Positions 59,701 to 62,641 of a stretch of 64,000 nt of DNA are shown here, one piece after another. Below the pieces are notes generated by a model. The model made no database searches and was not told the DNA's origin. It was given only the letters and a program-made list of their open reading frames with translations. Each line of letters opens with the position of its first letter. Position 1 is the first letter of the stretch. The translations under genes were made by a program, and so were the position numbers. The DNA is from Zantedeschia hybrid cultivar. Taxonomy: Eukaryota; Streptophyta; Magnoliopsida; Alismatales; Araceae. The stretch is from assembly GCA_030544215.1 (NCBI GenBank), contig JARZZO010000002.1, forward strand, positions 22,815,395 through 22,879,394, read 5' to 3'.

Positions 59701-62254
59701 TGTATTCTGTTGAAGGTTGGAACCATCTGATATACTAGTTTCTTTCAACAGAGAAAACTGGGTCTTTCTTAATGTAATTAAATTGGGAAGCTTTAAATCT
59801 TGTCATATGATTATTGTTGATATAACTGCACCCGAGTGTTCACCTCCGTCTCAGTGTTTAGCTTCTTTTTCATGAATTTCATCAGTCAGTGTTCCATGTA
59901 GTATACCAAATTATGACTATGATCAATTCAAATTTACTTCCTGCTATGCTTGTTTAATTCACTGTCAAATTCACTTTAATGATGAACTTTCAAACTTCCG
60001 TTGATTTGTCCAATGTATAGTTTCTTGTCTCTGGAGAACATGAGGATGCTGACATGCTTAAGATATGATCTTTTACCATTTCTATTCTTCTTTACATTTT
60101 ATTCATCTGATGACAAGCAACCATATGCTGATTTCTTCACTGGTTGAAGTAGTTTCGTGATATTTACATATTCCAGGACCATAGAAGTCGGCTGTCTCAT
60201 TGTTCTTTGCTTTCAGTGTTGCTTTTCGCATTTGGAGTATTCCTTACATTAATAGGTATGATTTCAAAAAAAATGTTAACCTGATGATGTATCCATGTGT
60301 TTTGAATGCGTCAAAGTATAGTTTAATATCTGTGATTTGTTCCCATTGCACAGGCATTCCCCTGAACAAGTCATTATATACAACCAGTTACATGTTGATA
60401 ACTACCTCATCAGCAGGAATCGCTTTTTGTGCTTTATATCTGATGGTAAGCTTGTTAGATGTGCTTGCTACTTTATAAGTTATAGTTTTTACATTAGTTT
60501 ATTAGTTATTGTAAAAAATGGAGACTCTTATCCTCAAATTAATGCTTTTACCGAAGGGACTGCCTTTTTCACCATGTCAATTTGGAGAAGCCACTAATGT
60601 CTTTTCCGTAAAGTTTCCAAATCTGAATTCTTAGGAATGTACAGGCACTTTGTATGTATCCTTCTATCTGTCAGGTGACAAGTGCTAACGCCCATGTGAG
60701 ACTTTTTGTCTCTTGACGAATGACAGGATGCAAACTTAGGGCCAATAGTTGTAGTTGATGGAGAACACAGAGCCAGCCCCATTAAGGCTAAAGCTCAAGT
60801 TTCAGTCCGAAACTATTCTGAGAAAAGGTGAGAGAGGAGATGAGGGCAGGCTTTGGCGGATGCTTTATCACTGCATAAAATTGCAAAACTAAAGGAGAAC
60901 GATGTCAGAATTAGAATGGAGAATTGCATTTTTTGGATAAGGTAAGAATTTAGAACTAACTGTGTGTGTGTGTTTGTGAAGATATAAGTCAAAATATTCC
61001 AAAAGATAACACATACGGTTCATAATTCAGTTTTTTCCTGAAAGGGGTTAAAAACAGGATCAAGCAGTTGTGTCCTCATGCTAGGCACACAATCTGTCCA
61101 GTGAAAACTTTTCTGATTCCATGCAGCCTCTTGTGTGAATTGTTGTCATTGAGTTGAGCTAGGCAGGGTTGCATCTAATACGTTCTGTTTATTTTCATTT
61201 TGAAGGGCATTGCTATATTGATGGTTCTTTCTGTTATCAACTGAAATAAAATATTCGTATGTTAAATGATGAAACTAATATGTTGTCAGCATCTCAGCTC
61301 TCTATTCCATGTTTACATATAGACTATAAAGTTTGGCAGCTTGCCCCATTCATCAGTCTTTCTGCTTTTAATAAAGATGCTTCATTTCATTTTGGCACTG
61401 TAGGTGGATATCTGTGGCTACAGATGTGTATTTTTTGTCATAGAATGGATGGGAAGGCACTCTCTTAGTATGTTTGTTCTTGTGGCATCCAATTTGGCTG
61501 TCATTGCCATTCAAGGATTTTACTGGAAAACACCTCAAAATAACATTGTAAGTCTTTTATACTCGAATTTTGTGTTTTCATGTGAGGCAAGAAACTTGGT
61601 TCTGTTTTTTTTTTGTTCGTTCTGTTGCAGTAACTTGTTTAGGCTTTTATCTACCCCTTCCTTGTCCTCTTATCTGTTTCTTGGGTATCTGGTCCTGCAA
61701 AGATACTATGTTCTTCTTCCTCTTATGATCTTATACTCTTTCATCTTCAACAGGATTGTGGCTTTGTTCACTTCACTGATAGACTTAAAGTATAATTTGG
61801 GTAAACTATCCTTGGGCATAATGGCATTGTTAGTATGTCTGCCTAACATTTAATGCTTACAAATACATTAGCACGCATGACAAGTGATCAGAAAGATTTG
61901 ATTTGAGATAGTACCTCATCATTCTTTGACAAAAGAATGCTGCAAATATGTTGCACTTTCTTCCTTGTCTTAAGGCATTGTGTCCATTCATATTTGATTA
62001 AAAAAGACATGCTTTAGTTATGCCCCATCACATGTAGACACATGCCCATGCATTTACTTGAAAATGAATGTAATCCATCTCCATGGGAACTTCCTTGTGT
62101 TGTTTCCTCGTATGCATCCTCGCAAAATCATTTCAAAAATTTCTTGACACATTTAGTATTTGTCCTTTCCAAAATATTTCTTATTTTTCATCTTAATACT
62201 ATTTTACTCAATTTTCAGATACACTGGATTATTGCGCTCTTTGTAAAGAAGTGA
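16217..62254 (+). CDS. heparan-alpha-glucosaminide N-acetyltransferase-like membrane protein, 12 exons, N-terminus missing
   Basis: Coding exons are 16217-16354, 23581-23662, 43257-43333, 44277-44383, 44560-44689, 50159-50275, 50366-50448, 55843-55909, 60177-60255, 60354-60445, 61404-61547 and 62219-62254. Phases agree at every junction, all introns are GT-AG, and the 383-residue joined frame has no internal stop. Family features: IAHSPWNGLRLADFVMPFF near the start, whose His aligns with the proposed catalytic His of human HGSNAT; then LTYGVDVDKIRWLGILQRIA, LYVPDW, CNAAGMIDRYLLGI and WCQAPFDPEGIL. Hydrophobic membrane segments recur throughout. HGSNAT moves acetyl groups from cytosolic acetyl-CoA to lumenal amino sugars in lysosomes; the plant substrate is unknown. 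Plant homologues are about 440-480 residues, so 50-90 N-terminal residues, including the usual LDxFRGL motif, are missing. I did not find that exon in 1-16216. Confidence 0.93.
16355..17758 (+). other. intron DNA, no gene seen
   Basis: This part of the intron has no recognised domain, no TIRs and no long ORF worth calling. It is AT-rich, with a GGGGAGGAGACG tract near 17160. It could hold old, unrecognisable TE remnants. Confidence 0.4.
17767..18179. mobile_element. CGACTCG/ATACGA-type hAT element with 26-bp triplication
   Basis: This 413-bp element has the left end TATGGTTTGCTGTGTCGC and the right end (reverse complement) CATGGGTTGTTGTATCGTAC. Flanking octamers are CTCTTAGC (17759-17766) and CTCTAAGC (18180-18187), 7 of 8. 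Subterminal DNA carries GAGTCGGCACGATCC-like motifs similar to the hAT composite at 868-8824, so it may be a deletion derivative of that family. It has no coding capacity. Confidence 0.7.
18001..18072. repeat. 26-bp tandem repeat, about 2.8 copies
   Basis: The unit TTATGCATGTATGAGTATGA plus CCCATA repeats at 18001, 18027 and 18053 with almost no divergence, inside the hAT element 17767-18179. The near identity suggests a recent replication slip. Confidence 0.85.
18625..19558 (-). mobile_element. 5'-truncated LINE with 17-bp TSD (zf-RVT end of ORF2)
   Basis: The minus-strand ORF 18817-19371 encodes the C-terminal end of a plant LINE ORF2: WSNHLPNKIKVFLWKLAW, then CVFCALFEEDQKHLFCGC, the reverse-transcriptase-associated zinc-binding domain. 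Upstream residues in a broken frame continue it to about 19440. The same 17-bp sequence, ACCTTTGAGATCTCCTT, occurs at 18608-18624 and 19559-19575. This brackets the insertion exactly and is typical of target-primed reverse transcription. The 3' end (plus-strand left side) carries GTGAC/GTCAC hairpin arms like the LINE ending at about 40040. There is no RT core or endonuclease, so it was dead on arrival. Confidence 0.88.
19643..22138 (-). mobile_element. solo LTR 2 (ACCGGT-array family)
   Basis: 2496 bp from TGTTTGGGACC to GGGTTCAACA, with flanks GAGAG (19638-19642) and GAGAT (22139-22143), 4 of 5. It is collinear and highly similar to solo LTR 1 over about 2 kb, and has an extra segment at 21690-22130 with further CCGGT motifs and a CT-rich run. 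TATAAATA reads on the minus strand at 21438-21445. It lies just outside the truncated LINE, within intron 1. Confidence 0.82.
22144..23050. other. intron DNA, no gene seen
   Basis: No recognised protein similarity, tandem repeat or TIR. A purine-rich GGAAGAAGGGAAGAAGATG stretch lies near 22658. Confidence 0.35.
23060..23392. mobile_element. Mutator-type (MULE) MITE with perfect 9-bp TSD
   Basis: 333 bp flanked by perfect 9-bp duplications TACTTTTAT (23051-23059 and 23393-23401). The ends are inverted: GAGAAACACTTGCTGCACTG on the left against GAGAAATATTTGCTGCACCG (reverse complement of the right), continuing GGCAG. A 9-bp TSD and a GAGA-type terminus point to the Mutator superfamily. It is non-coding. 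It sits 188 bp upstream of HGSNAT-like exon B. Confidence 0.85.
23581..23662 (+). CDS. HGSNAT-like exon B
   Basis: 82 bp. It encodes RISNKVIATCQAMLRAVK, then LFLLGILLQ, and the first base of the following Gly codon. The acceptor is TACCAG and the donor GTAATA. It begins in phase 0 and ends after codon base 1, exactly matching exon C. It was found by extending the family pattern between exons A and C. The following intron is 19594 bp. Confidence 0.9.
23663..24480 (+). other. intron DNA with a 60-bp-spaced direct repeat
   Basis: No gene is seen. The sequence ACACAA(A)GGGGGACTATTG and its continuation GATGGGGATCCA occurs at 24193-24222 and 24253-24282, a small duplication. The remainder is AT-rich and unassigned. 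Confidence 0.5.
24491..25225 (+). pseudogene. LINE ORF1 C-terminal region, degenerate
   Basis: The open segment 24491-24910 is followed by a broken continuation with GRRIGVSFQGREDSVVSFL and KELEKK. This resembles the acidic or coiled segment that ends ORF1, directly before ORF2, in many plant L1-like elements. I place it by position before the endonuclease start at 25226; the protein itself is not diagnostic. The LINE 5' end is not defined. Confidence 0.5.
25226..25412 (+). pseudogene. LINE ORF2 start: endonuclease, split by insertion
   Basis: The ATG at 25226 starts MKLLSWNIRGLNSDCKNRAV, then VDCVCIQETKL, the first two motifs of the apurinic-type endonuclease (EEP) of L1-like elements: the WNIRG Asn and the QETK Glu metal ligand. 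The frame stops at the TAGGGG element (25413). After removal of 25413-31227 and one TSD copy it continues in frame at 31236 (CPAEGVKGGQLTLWND). Confidence 0.9.
27531..28365. mobile_element. telomere-repeat-bearing hAT element A
   Basis: This 835-bp element has the left end CAAGGAATTCCAGATCGG and the right end GATTCCGCAATCCATG. Perfect 8-bp duplications TGTGGAAC flank it (27523-27530 and 28366-28373). Left arm: GATCGG/GACTCGGCC motifs, then an AT-rich piece with ATTACATACATATTATTC. Centre: about 390 bp of plant telomere-like repeats. Right arm: CCGGACCGGCCGATC motifs, a T-run and GGTGGGGGGGAACAGTG. Both arms match the ends of the transposase-bearing element 33997-39097, so it looks like an internal-replacement derivative. 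Confidence 0.92.
27784..28176. repeat. plant telomere-like array (CCCTAAA and variants) inside hAT element A
   Basis: About 390 bp of CCCTAAA interspersed with the variants CCCTAAAA, CCTAAAG (about 27893-27920) and a homogenised CCCTTAA block (about 27920-27990). The orientation is C-rich on +. The junctions are CATAAAAAACCCTAAA on the left and CCTTAAGGGGGG on the right. Confidence 0.95.
30134..30997. mobile_element. telomere-repeat-bearing hAT element B (inverted relative to A)
   Basis: This 864-bp element starts CATGGATTGCGGAATCGG and ends CGGAATTCCTTG. Perfect 8-bp duplications GTGGAGAG flank it (30126-30133 and 30998-31005). It is the reverse complement of element A, with the same architecture and the same junctions between the arms and the telomere-like array, so the telomeric structure predates the two insertions. 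It lies in the same solo LTR, about 1.8 kb from element A. Confidence 0.92.
30386..30746. repeat. plant telomere-like array (TTTAGGG and variants) inside hAT element B
   Basis: About 360 bp of TTTAGGG, TTTTAGGG and GGGTTAA variant blocks, G-rich on +. The entry and exit junctions are the same as in element A after reverse complementing. Block order and copy number differ from A, so the arrays have changed internally. Confidence 0.95.
31236..33996 (+). pseudogene. LINE ORF2 middle: endonuclease C-part and reverse transcriptase
   Basis: Continues the endonuclease with TSVYGPQNDQQR and TWCIIGDF (31350-31490), then NRRYAWFNFQINRIQSRLDE and VSDHIPLQL, the last endonuclease motifs. The RT region shows INPNKSPGQDDFSLGFYQIF near 32380, a PISLLNACYKIITKVMASRI stretch near 32570, and the catalytic FADD at about 33080-33095. 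Later come KYLGLPLTDG and GRLILSNF (about 33285-33425). Many frameshifts and stops are present. It would encode the enzyme for target-primed reverse transcription. It is broken at 33997 by a hAT element and resumes at 39098. Confidence 0.9.
34320..37640 (-). pseudogene. hAT transposase (DUF659 and dimerisation domain), probably multi-exon and decayed
   Basis: Read on the minus strand. At 37170-37600 is a charged N-terminal region. At 36210-37090 is a DUF659-type RNase H fold with VDAIADAGPSVKTPTPRYIY, VQIVTDNEASYKAADKLL and PCAAHSIDLMMEDIGKDPF. At 35257-35640 is the hAT dimerisation region (SQTTSSSQCERNWSTFSLLH, then VRNRLGVSKLEKLVYCHYN). At 34320-34800 is a Gln/Ser/Tyr/Pro-rich tail after a poly-Asp/Gly run. 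Gaps at 35640-36200 look like introns with AT-rich DNA. At least one in-frame stop lies in the DUF659 part (near 36880), so I call it non-functional. A BED finger was not recognised. If active it would bind the GATCGG-type ends. Confidence 0.8.
37588..38420. repeat. about 156-bp tandem repeat, roughly 5.3 copies
   Basis: The unit starts near GAACCTTAATTACAGTAATC at about 37590, 37747, 37902, 38057, 38212 and 38367. Each unit includes TAATTAGGGTTAATTTTAAC and a palindrome-like TTGAGTGTTTGACACACTCAA-type segment. It lies between the transposase start and the right end of the hAT element, so it is probably in its 5' leader or promoter region. Confidence 0.9.
38700..38757. repeat. GA microsatellite
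   Basis: A (GA)n run with a few AAG interruptions in the hAT leader. It is followed by a GC-rich GGCGGTGG/GGGGGACCGG tract to about 38880. Confidence 0.9.
39098..40040 (+). pseudogene. LINE ORF2 C-terminus and 3' end
   Basis: After the hAT insertion the LINE continues with DVEFEELISLF and WRKDGQFSVNSL, then VWFKHIPNKVKAFLWKIAWN and CSFCAPFEEDRVYLLSTCG (39280-39460). This is the zinc-binding domain after RT, parallel to the LINE copy at 18817-19371. The 3' UTR ends with a short hairpin, TTGTGACAATATTTTGTCAC, followed by a TTAAAAAAAAA tail at about 40020-40040. It is about 62% collinear by eye with the minus-strand copy in the zinc region. Confidence 0.88.
40080..40582 (+). mobile_element. LTR-retrotransposon 5' fragment (LTR end, tRNA primer site, leader)
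   Basis: TAGTATCAGAGC at 40214-40225 differs by one base from the initiator-tRNA-Met primer site TGGTATCAGAGC. It follows a CA that would end the LTR at 40210. Upstream is GAGAGAGA-rich LTR-like DNA. Downstream is a leader with repeated ACTATTCACC/GGTGAATAGT motifs (40375-40450). No gag is recognised. Homology to the next hAT starts at about 40583. Confidence 0.5.
40583..42666 (-). mobile_element. truncated hAT element (family of 868-8824), 5' part only
   Basis: Minus strand. The terminus at 42666 reads inward CAAGGTTTGCCGGATCGG, followed by CGACTCGTACAAGTCGAC motifs. Then come the leader shared with 1140-1640, the BED-finger coding part, and sequence matching 2960-3030 of the left hAT arm up to about 40583, where homology stops. 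The C-terminal transposase and the other TIR are missing. The right flank is AGTACATA; no partner duplication was found. Confidence 0.75.
41056..41388 (-). CDS. hAT transposase N-terminal BED zinc-finger ORF (fragment)
   Basis: 110 residues from ATG at 41388. MAALPPRRESRDIGWQHGSM is followed by HKFKCNYCQFIG and SRLKKHLARGKIVGYNEVVG. The C-x2-C pair plus the later His and Cys fit a BED finger that binds transposon ends. This is the least damaged copy of the domain in the window. Its homologue at 2240 has a stop after seven residues. The rest of the transposase is degenerate (40711-40974) and then truncated, so it is not a functional gene. It might still make a small DNA-binding peptide, but that is speculation. 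Confidence 0.7.
   Translation of the reverse strand: MAALPPRRESRDIGWQHGSMVDDSKHKFKCNYCQFIGQDGGVSRLKKHLARGKIVGYNEVVGCKNVPGEVRIQMAQHLKSLKKVCLKKTADKEREERMIYEVADGGDNDE
42667..43256 (+). other. intron DNA before exon C
   Basis: AT-rich, no TE recognised, with a T-run at 42818-42831. It ends in CATTTCAG at 43249-43256. Confidence 0.4.
43257..43333 (+). CDS. HGSNAT-like exon C
   Basis: 77 bp. After completing the split Gly codon it reads GYFHRLNSLTYGVDVDKIRW, then LGILQ. The acceptor is TTTCAG and the donor GTAAAA. It ends in phase 0. The YGVD-x-R(W/F)xGILQR motif is a family signature. A GGTACC-type hAT element lies only 34 bp past the donor. Confidence 0.93.
43368..43575. mobile_element. GGTACC-type hAT MITE, copy 2
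   Basis: 208 bp from CAAGGATGGCAGTACCGG to GGTACTGCCATCCATG, with perfect 8-bp duplications CATGTGCT (43360-43367 and 43576-43583). The interior is almost wholly GGTACCGGTACC and CGGCCGGTA repeats. It is close to the exon C donor, and the strong hairpin it could form in RNA is near the splice site. Confidence 0.92.
44277..44383 (+). CDS. HGSNAT-like exon D
   Basis: 107 bp. RIAIGYFVAALCEIWLSR is followed by a polar stretch and NYYLQ, then TG of a split Trp codon. The acceptor is GCTGTAG and the donor GTAAAA. A membrane segment is evident at its start. Confidence 0.92.
44560..44689 (+). CDS. HGSNAT-like exon E
   Basis: 130 bp. It completes Trp, then FAVLLLSFTYLWLLYGLYVP and DWRFAVQHP, followed by a Ser-rich loop to HVIKT. 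The acceptor is TTTGTAG and the donor GTAAGT. The YVPDW motif after a membrane helix is conserved in the family. The 176-bp intron before it is free of TEs. Confidence 0.93.
44795..45370 (-). mobile_element. LTR-retrotransposon fragment: one LTR, primer site and leader
   Basis: On the minus strand an LTR runs from TGTTGTAGTGAAAACAGGG (45370) to TTTCAGCA (45112), 259 bp. It is followed at once by TGATATCAGAGC (45111-45100), close to the initiator-tRNA-Met primer site. Leader DNA extends to about 44795, including a 12-base A-run (minus) and GGTTCC/GGACTGG repeats. No gag or second LTR is visible. It may be a truncated element or a TRIM-type fragment, in the intron between exons E and F. Confidence 0.72.
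45371..46800 (+). other. intron DNA, no gene seen
   Basis: AT-rich, no recognised coding motif or TIRs. Confidence 0.35.
46825..47100 (+). mobile_element. possible tRNA-type SINE or other short repeat
   Basis: GCGGGTGGCTTGGTTTTCAC followed about 40 bp later by GTGTTCAAGGCC loosely resembles Pol III A and B boxes. No poly-A tail or TSD could be fixed. Weak call. Confidence 0.25.
47166..47937. mobile_element. TAGGGG-end hAT element, copy 2
   Basis: 772 bp from TAGGGGTGTCAATGGGCTGG to CTATTAACAGCCCTA, whose complement starts TAGGGCTGTTAATAGGC. The flanks CCAACCAG and CCTACCGG match at 6 of 8. It has GGGCTCGGGTCGGGC-type and GCCCAAGCCC-type repeats near both ends and an AT-rich core, like copy 1 at 25413. 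It is non-autonomous. Confidence 0.75.
47948..48470. mobile_element. CGACTCG/ATACGA-type hAT element, second copy, no clear TSD
   Basis: The left end is TATGTCTTTCCATATATGAT and the right end, as complement, TATGGTTTGCCATATCGTAT. Subterminal GATCCGACTCGGCCC and CACGAGTCAGCAGG motifs match the element at 17767. Flanking octamers do not match, so the exact borders are tentative. It is almost adjacent to the TAGGGG element ending at 47937. Confidence 0.5.
48480..48900 (+). mobile_element. decayed piece of an ACCGGT-family LTR
   Basis: GGTTAATCAAGGGTC near 48791 and ATTAACACCGACAGAAGCTGG near 48828 resemble the conserved 3' region of the solo LTRs, for example GGTTAATCAAGGGTTG near 30070. There are no borders and no array. 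Old fragment. Confidence 0.4.
48901..50158 (+). other. intron DNA, no gene seen
   Basis: Nothing recognised. It ends with the acceptor CTGTGCAG before exon F. Confidence 0.35.
50159..50275 (+). CDS. HGSNAT-like exon F
   Basis: 117 bp, 39 codons, phase 0 at both ends. VKCAVRGDLGPACNAAGMID is followed by RYLLGIKHLYSTPDYRKLG. The CGVRG-x-L-x-P-x-CNA(V/A)G-x-(I/V)DR lumenal-loop motif is a hallmark of plant HGSNAT-like proteins. The donor is GTAAGT. Confidence 0.95.
50366..50448 (+). CDS. HGSNAT-like exon G
   Basis: 83 bp. ECLWENGQVLENSPAWCQAP is followed by FDPEGIL and AG of a split Ser codon. The acceptor is TTGGTAG and the donor GTACAC. The WC-x-APF(D/E)PEG motif is a family signature. The intron before it is only 90 bp. 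Confidence 0.95.
50760..50866. mobile_element. decayed LTR fragment
   Basis: GTGTTAATTATAATATTTAGG and the preceding CTCTCCCCACCAATCTCGA resemble, in order, the end region of the ACCGGT-family solo LTRs (compare 10540-10620). Short and uncertain. Confidence 0.3.
50870..51145. mobile_element. possible MITE with GTGTTTGGC end
   Basis: GTGTTTGGCAAAACTTC followed by TATTTAAAAGCCACTTTTGG, against the complement of the right side (ACTTCCATTTAGAAGCACTTTTGC), suggests imperfect terminal repeats around about 275 bp. The TSD is not resolved. Confidence 0.4.
51163..51366. repeat. two-copy direct repeat (about 49 bp, 155 bp apart)
   Basis: ATTGATGTTATTGGGCCATC and its continuation AACTCAAAACCTTAAGGCATTGAGTGGA occurs at 51163-51211 and 51318-51366 with one difference. 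It could be short TE ends or a tandem duplication next to the Copia LTR. Confidence 0.7.
51474..51695 (-). mobile_element. Copia 3' LTR (minus strand)
   Basis: It follows the polypurine tract GCTTGAGGGGGAGT (minus strand, about 51688-51705) and contains CCCTATATAAGTG (51607-51618), a plausible TATA box. The right edge in element sense is set at a CA (plus TGATGG at 51474), but no second LTR was found to confirm it. Confidence 0.55.
51759..51929. mobile_element. GGTACC-type hAT MITE, copy 3
   Basis: 171 bp from CAGGGATGGCAGTACTGG to GGTACTGCCATCCATG, with perfect TSD TTTCTTAG (51751-51758 and 51930-51937). Inserted near the end of Copia RNase H; excision restores that frame. Confidence 0.92.
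52345..52552. mobile_element. GGTACC-type hAT MITE, copy 4 (divergent)
   Basis: 208 bp from CATGGTTGATAGTATCGG to GGTACTGCCATCCTTG, with perfect TSD CTCTAGAC (52337-52344 and 52553-52560). The interior uses TATCGG/CCGATA and GGTACTG motifs, so it is more diverged than copies 1-3 and 5, yet its duplication is still perfect. Confidence 0.9.
54395..54580. mobile_element. GGTACC-type hAT MITE, copy 5
   Basis: 186 bp from CATGGTTGGCAGTACCGG to GGTACTGTCATCCTTG, with perfect TSD GATGCAAG (54387-54394 and 54581-54588). Inserted between the gag tail and protease of the minus-strand Copia. Confidence 0.92.
55081..55842 (+). other. intron DNA before exon H
   Basis: No gene is seen. A GGTTTCGATTCC at 55299-55310 looks like a Pol III B box, but no A box, tail or TSD supports a SINE. 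It ends with the T-run and GCAG acceptor at 55842. Confidence 0.35.
55843..55909 (+). CDS. HGSNAT-like exon H
   Basis: 67 bp. It completes Ser and reads SLMATVTCIIGLQFGHILVQ, then VE. The acceptor is TTTTGCAG and the donor GTAACA. This membrane helix with the G-x-(Q/H)-FGH motif is conserved in plant homologues. Confidence 0.93.
55910..56857 (+). other. intron DNA, no gene seen
   Basis: No coding motif is recognised. AAAAGGCAGGCAGACAC(T/A)TCACTTACAGAAA repeats directly at about 56714 and 56740 (about 28-bp unit, two copies). Confidence 0.4.
56858..57884. mobile_element. Pack-type TIR element with GC-rich captured DNA
   Basis: 1027 bp with inverted ends CGTTCTGTTTGATAAAGCTTA and (complement of right) GGTGGTGTTTGATAAAACTTA. 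A possible 3-bp TSD TAA (56855-56857 and 57885-57887) would fit PIF/Harbinger, but other superfamilies are not excluded. The arms are AT-rich and resemble each other in inverted orientation (for example CTTAATCTTTGG.. against ..CAGATTTAGACAG). The centre (57030-57660) is strikingly GC-rich and contains a captured coding fragment. Confidence 0.65.
57286..57453 (-). pseudogene. captured exon fragment resembling the NT-type C2 region of PMI1-related proteins
   Basis: Minus-strand reading: RQEDDTAPSTEKKGDGIWSW, then KPMRALSHIGMQRLSC, then LFFVEVISVQGLPASM. The pattern W-x-WKP-x-RALSHIG-x-(Q/K)RL-x-C-x-F-x-VEV-x-x-(V/I)QGLPASM is how the N-terminal C2 domain begins in plant PLASTID MOVEMENT IMPAIRED1-related proteins. 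This is from memory of the family, not a search. After ASM the similarity stops abruptly. It is only about 56 residues, with no start, so it cannot be a working gene. It is GC-rich and unlike the surrounding intron, as expected for a transduplicated exon. Confidence 0.6.
57885..58379 (+). other. intron DNA, no gene seen
   Basis: AT-rich and unassigned. Confidence 0.35.
58380..59220 (-). mobile_element. ACCGGT-family LTR, truncated copy 4
   Basis: It contains GCAGAGTTTCCCCTTAGG (58772), TATAAATA on the minus strand (58836-58843) and an array of CACCGGTTGG/CCGGTGGG motifs (58858-59165), in the same order as solo LTRs 1-3. The minus-strand start may be TGTTAAGCG at about 59215. The AT-rich downstream part is mostly missing (left side about 58380). 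No TSD was found. Confidence 0.7.
59221..60176 (+). other. intron DNA before exon I
   Basis: No gene is recognised. An A-run of about 18 lies at 59622-59639. It ends in the acceptor ATATTCCAG at 60176. Confidence 0.4.
60177..60255 (+). CDS. HGSNAT-like exon I
   Basis: 79 bp. DHRSRLSHCSLLSVLLFAFG is followed by VFLTLI and the first base of a Gly codon. The donor is GTATGA. It encodes a cytosolic or lumenal loop and a membrane helix. Confidence 0.92.
60354..60445 (+). CDS. HGSNAT-like exon J
   Basis: 92 bp. It completes Gly, then IPLNKSLYTTSYMLITTSSA and GIAFCALYLM. The PLNK-x-LY-x-x-SY motif is strongly conserved in this family. The acceptor is TTGCACAG and the donor GTAAGC. The 98-bp intron before it is TE-free. 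Confidence 0.94.
61404..61547 (+). CDS. HGSNAT-like exon K
   Basis: 144 bp, 48 codons. VDICGYRCVFFVIEWMGRHS is followed by LSMFVLVASNLAVIAIQGFY and WKTPQNNI. The W-(I/M)-G-x-(N/H) motif and final membrane helix match the C-terminal part of plant homologues. The acceptor is ACTGTAG and the donor GTAAGT. Confidence 0.94.
62219..62254 (+). CDS. HGSNAT-like exon L (last, with stop)
   Basis: 36 bp encoding IHWIIALFVKK and TGA. The acceptor is ATTTTCAG. Homologues end with a similar short hydrophobic-basic tail. The 3' UTR follows. Confidence 0.9.
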   Translation: MHWIIALFVKK

Positions 62255-62520
62255 GAGTTGGACAGCCCAGTGCCACGAGGCTTCCACCATTGTGAAGTCC
62301 GGGGAGGGCCATTGCTTTTTTGTAAAGAAATGAGTGGTGGCAGCCATATTTCATACAGTGGTAATATTTACACCTAATGCCCTCTTTTCGGTTATATCTT
62401 TTAATAGAGTCAATGAAAAGAGTGTCTCTATACTTCTTCACTAATGTTATTACTTTTTGGTAGCCTCTTTCTCATGTTATACTTGTACGCCATTTTCTGT
62501 TTAATGGATAAATTGTGCTA
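62255..62520 (+). other. probable 3' UTR of the HGSNAT-like gene
   Basis: Non-coding after the stop. No perfect AATAAA stands out; TTTAATAGAGTCAATGAAAAG (about 62399) and TTTAATGGATAAATTG (62500) are plausible near-upstream elements. The end is not fixed. Confidence 0.4.
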
Positions 62521-62620
62521 TCCACCTTCCAAAAAGAAGAAGAATAAGAAAAAGAGATCACTGGATGCAATATGAATGTTGTCCCATTCTCCATGACAGG
62601 TAGTGTGATGTAGCAGGCAG

Positions 62621-62641
62621 AGTCTCTCTCTCTCTCTCTCT
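62621..62641. repeat. CT microsatellite
   Basis: A (TC)10-type run, GTCTCTCTCTCTC, downstream of the gene. Confidence 0.9.
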
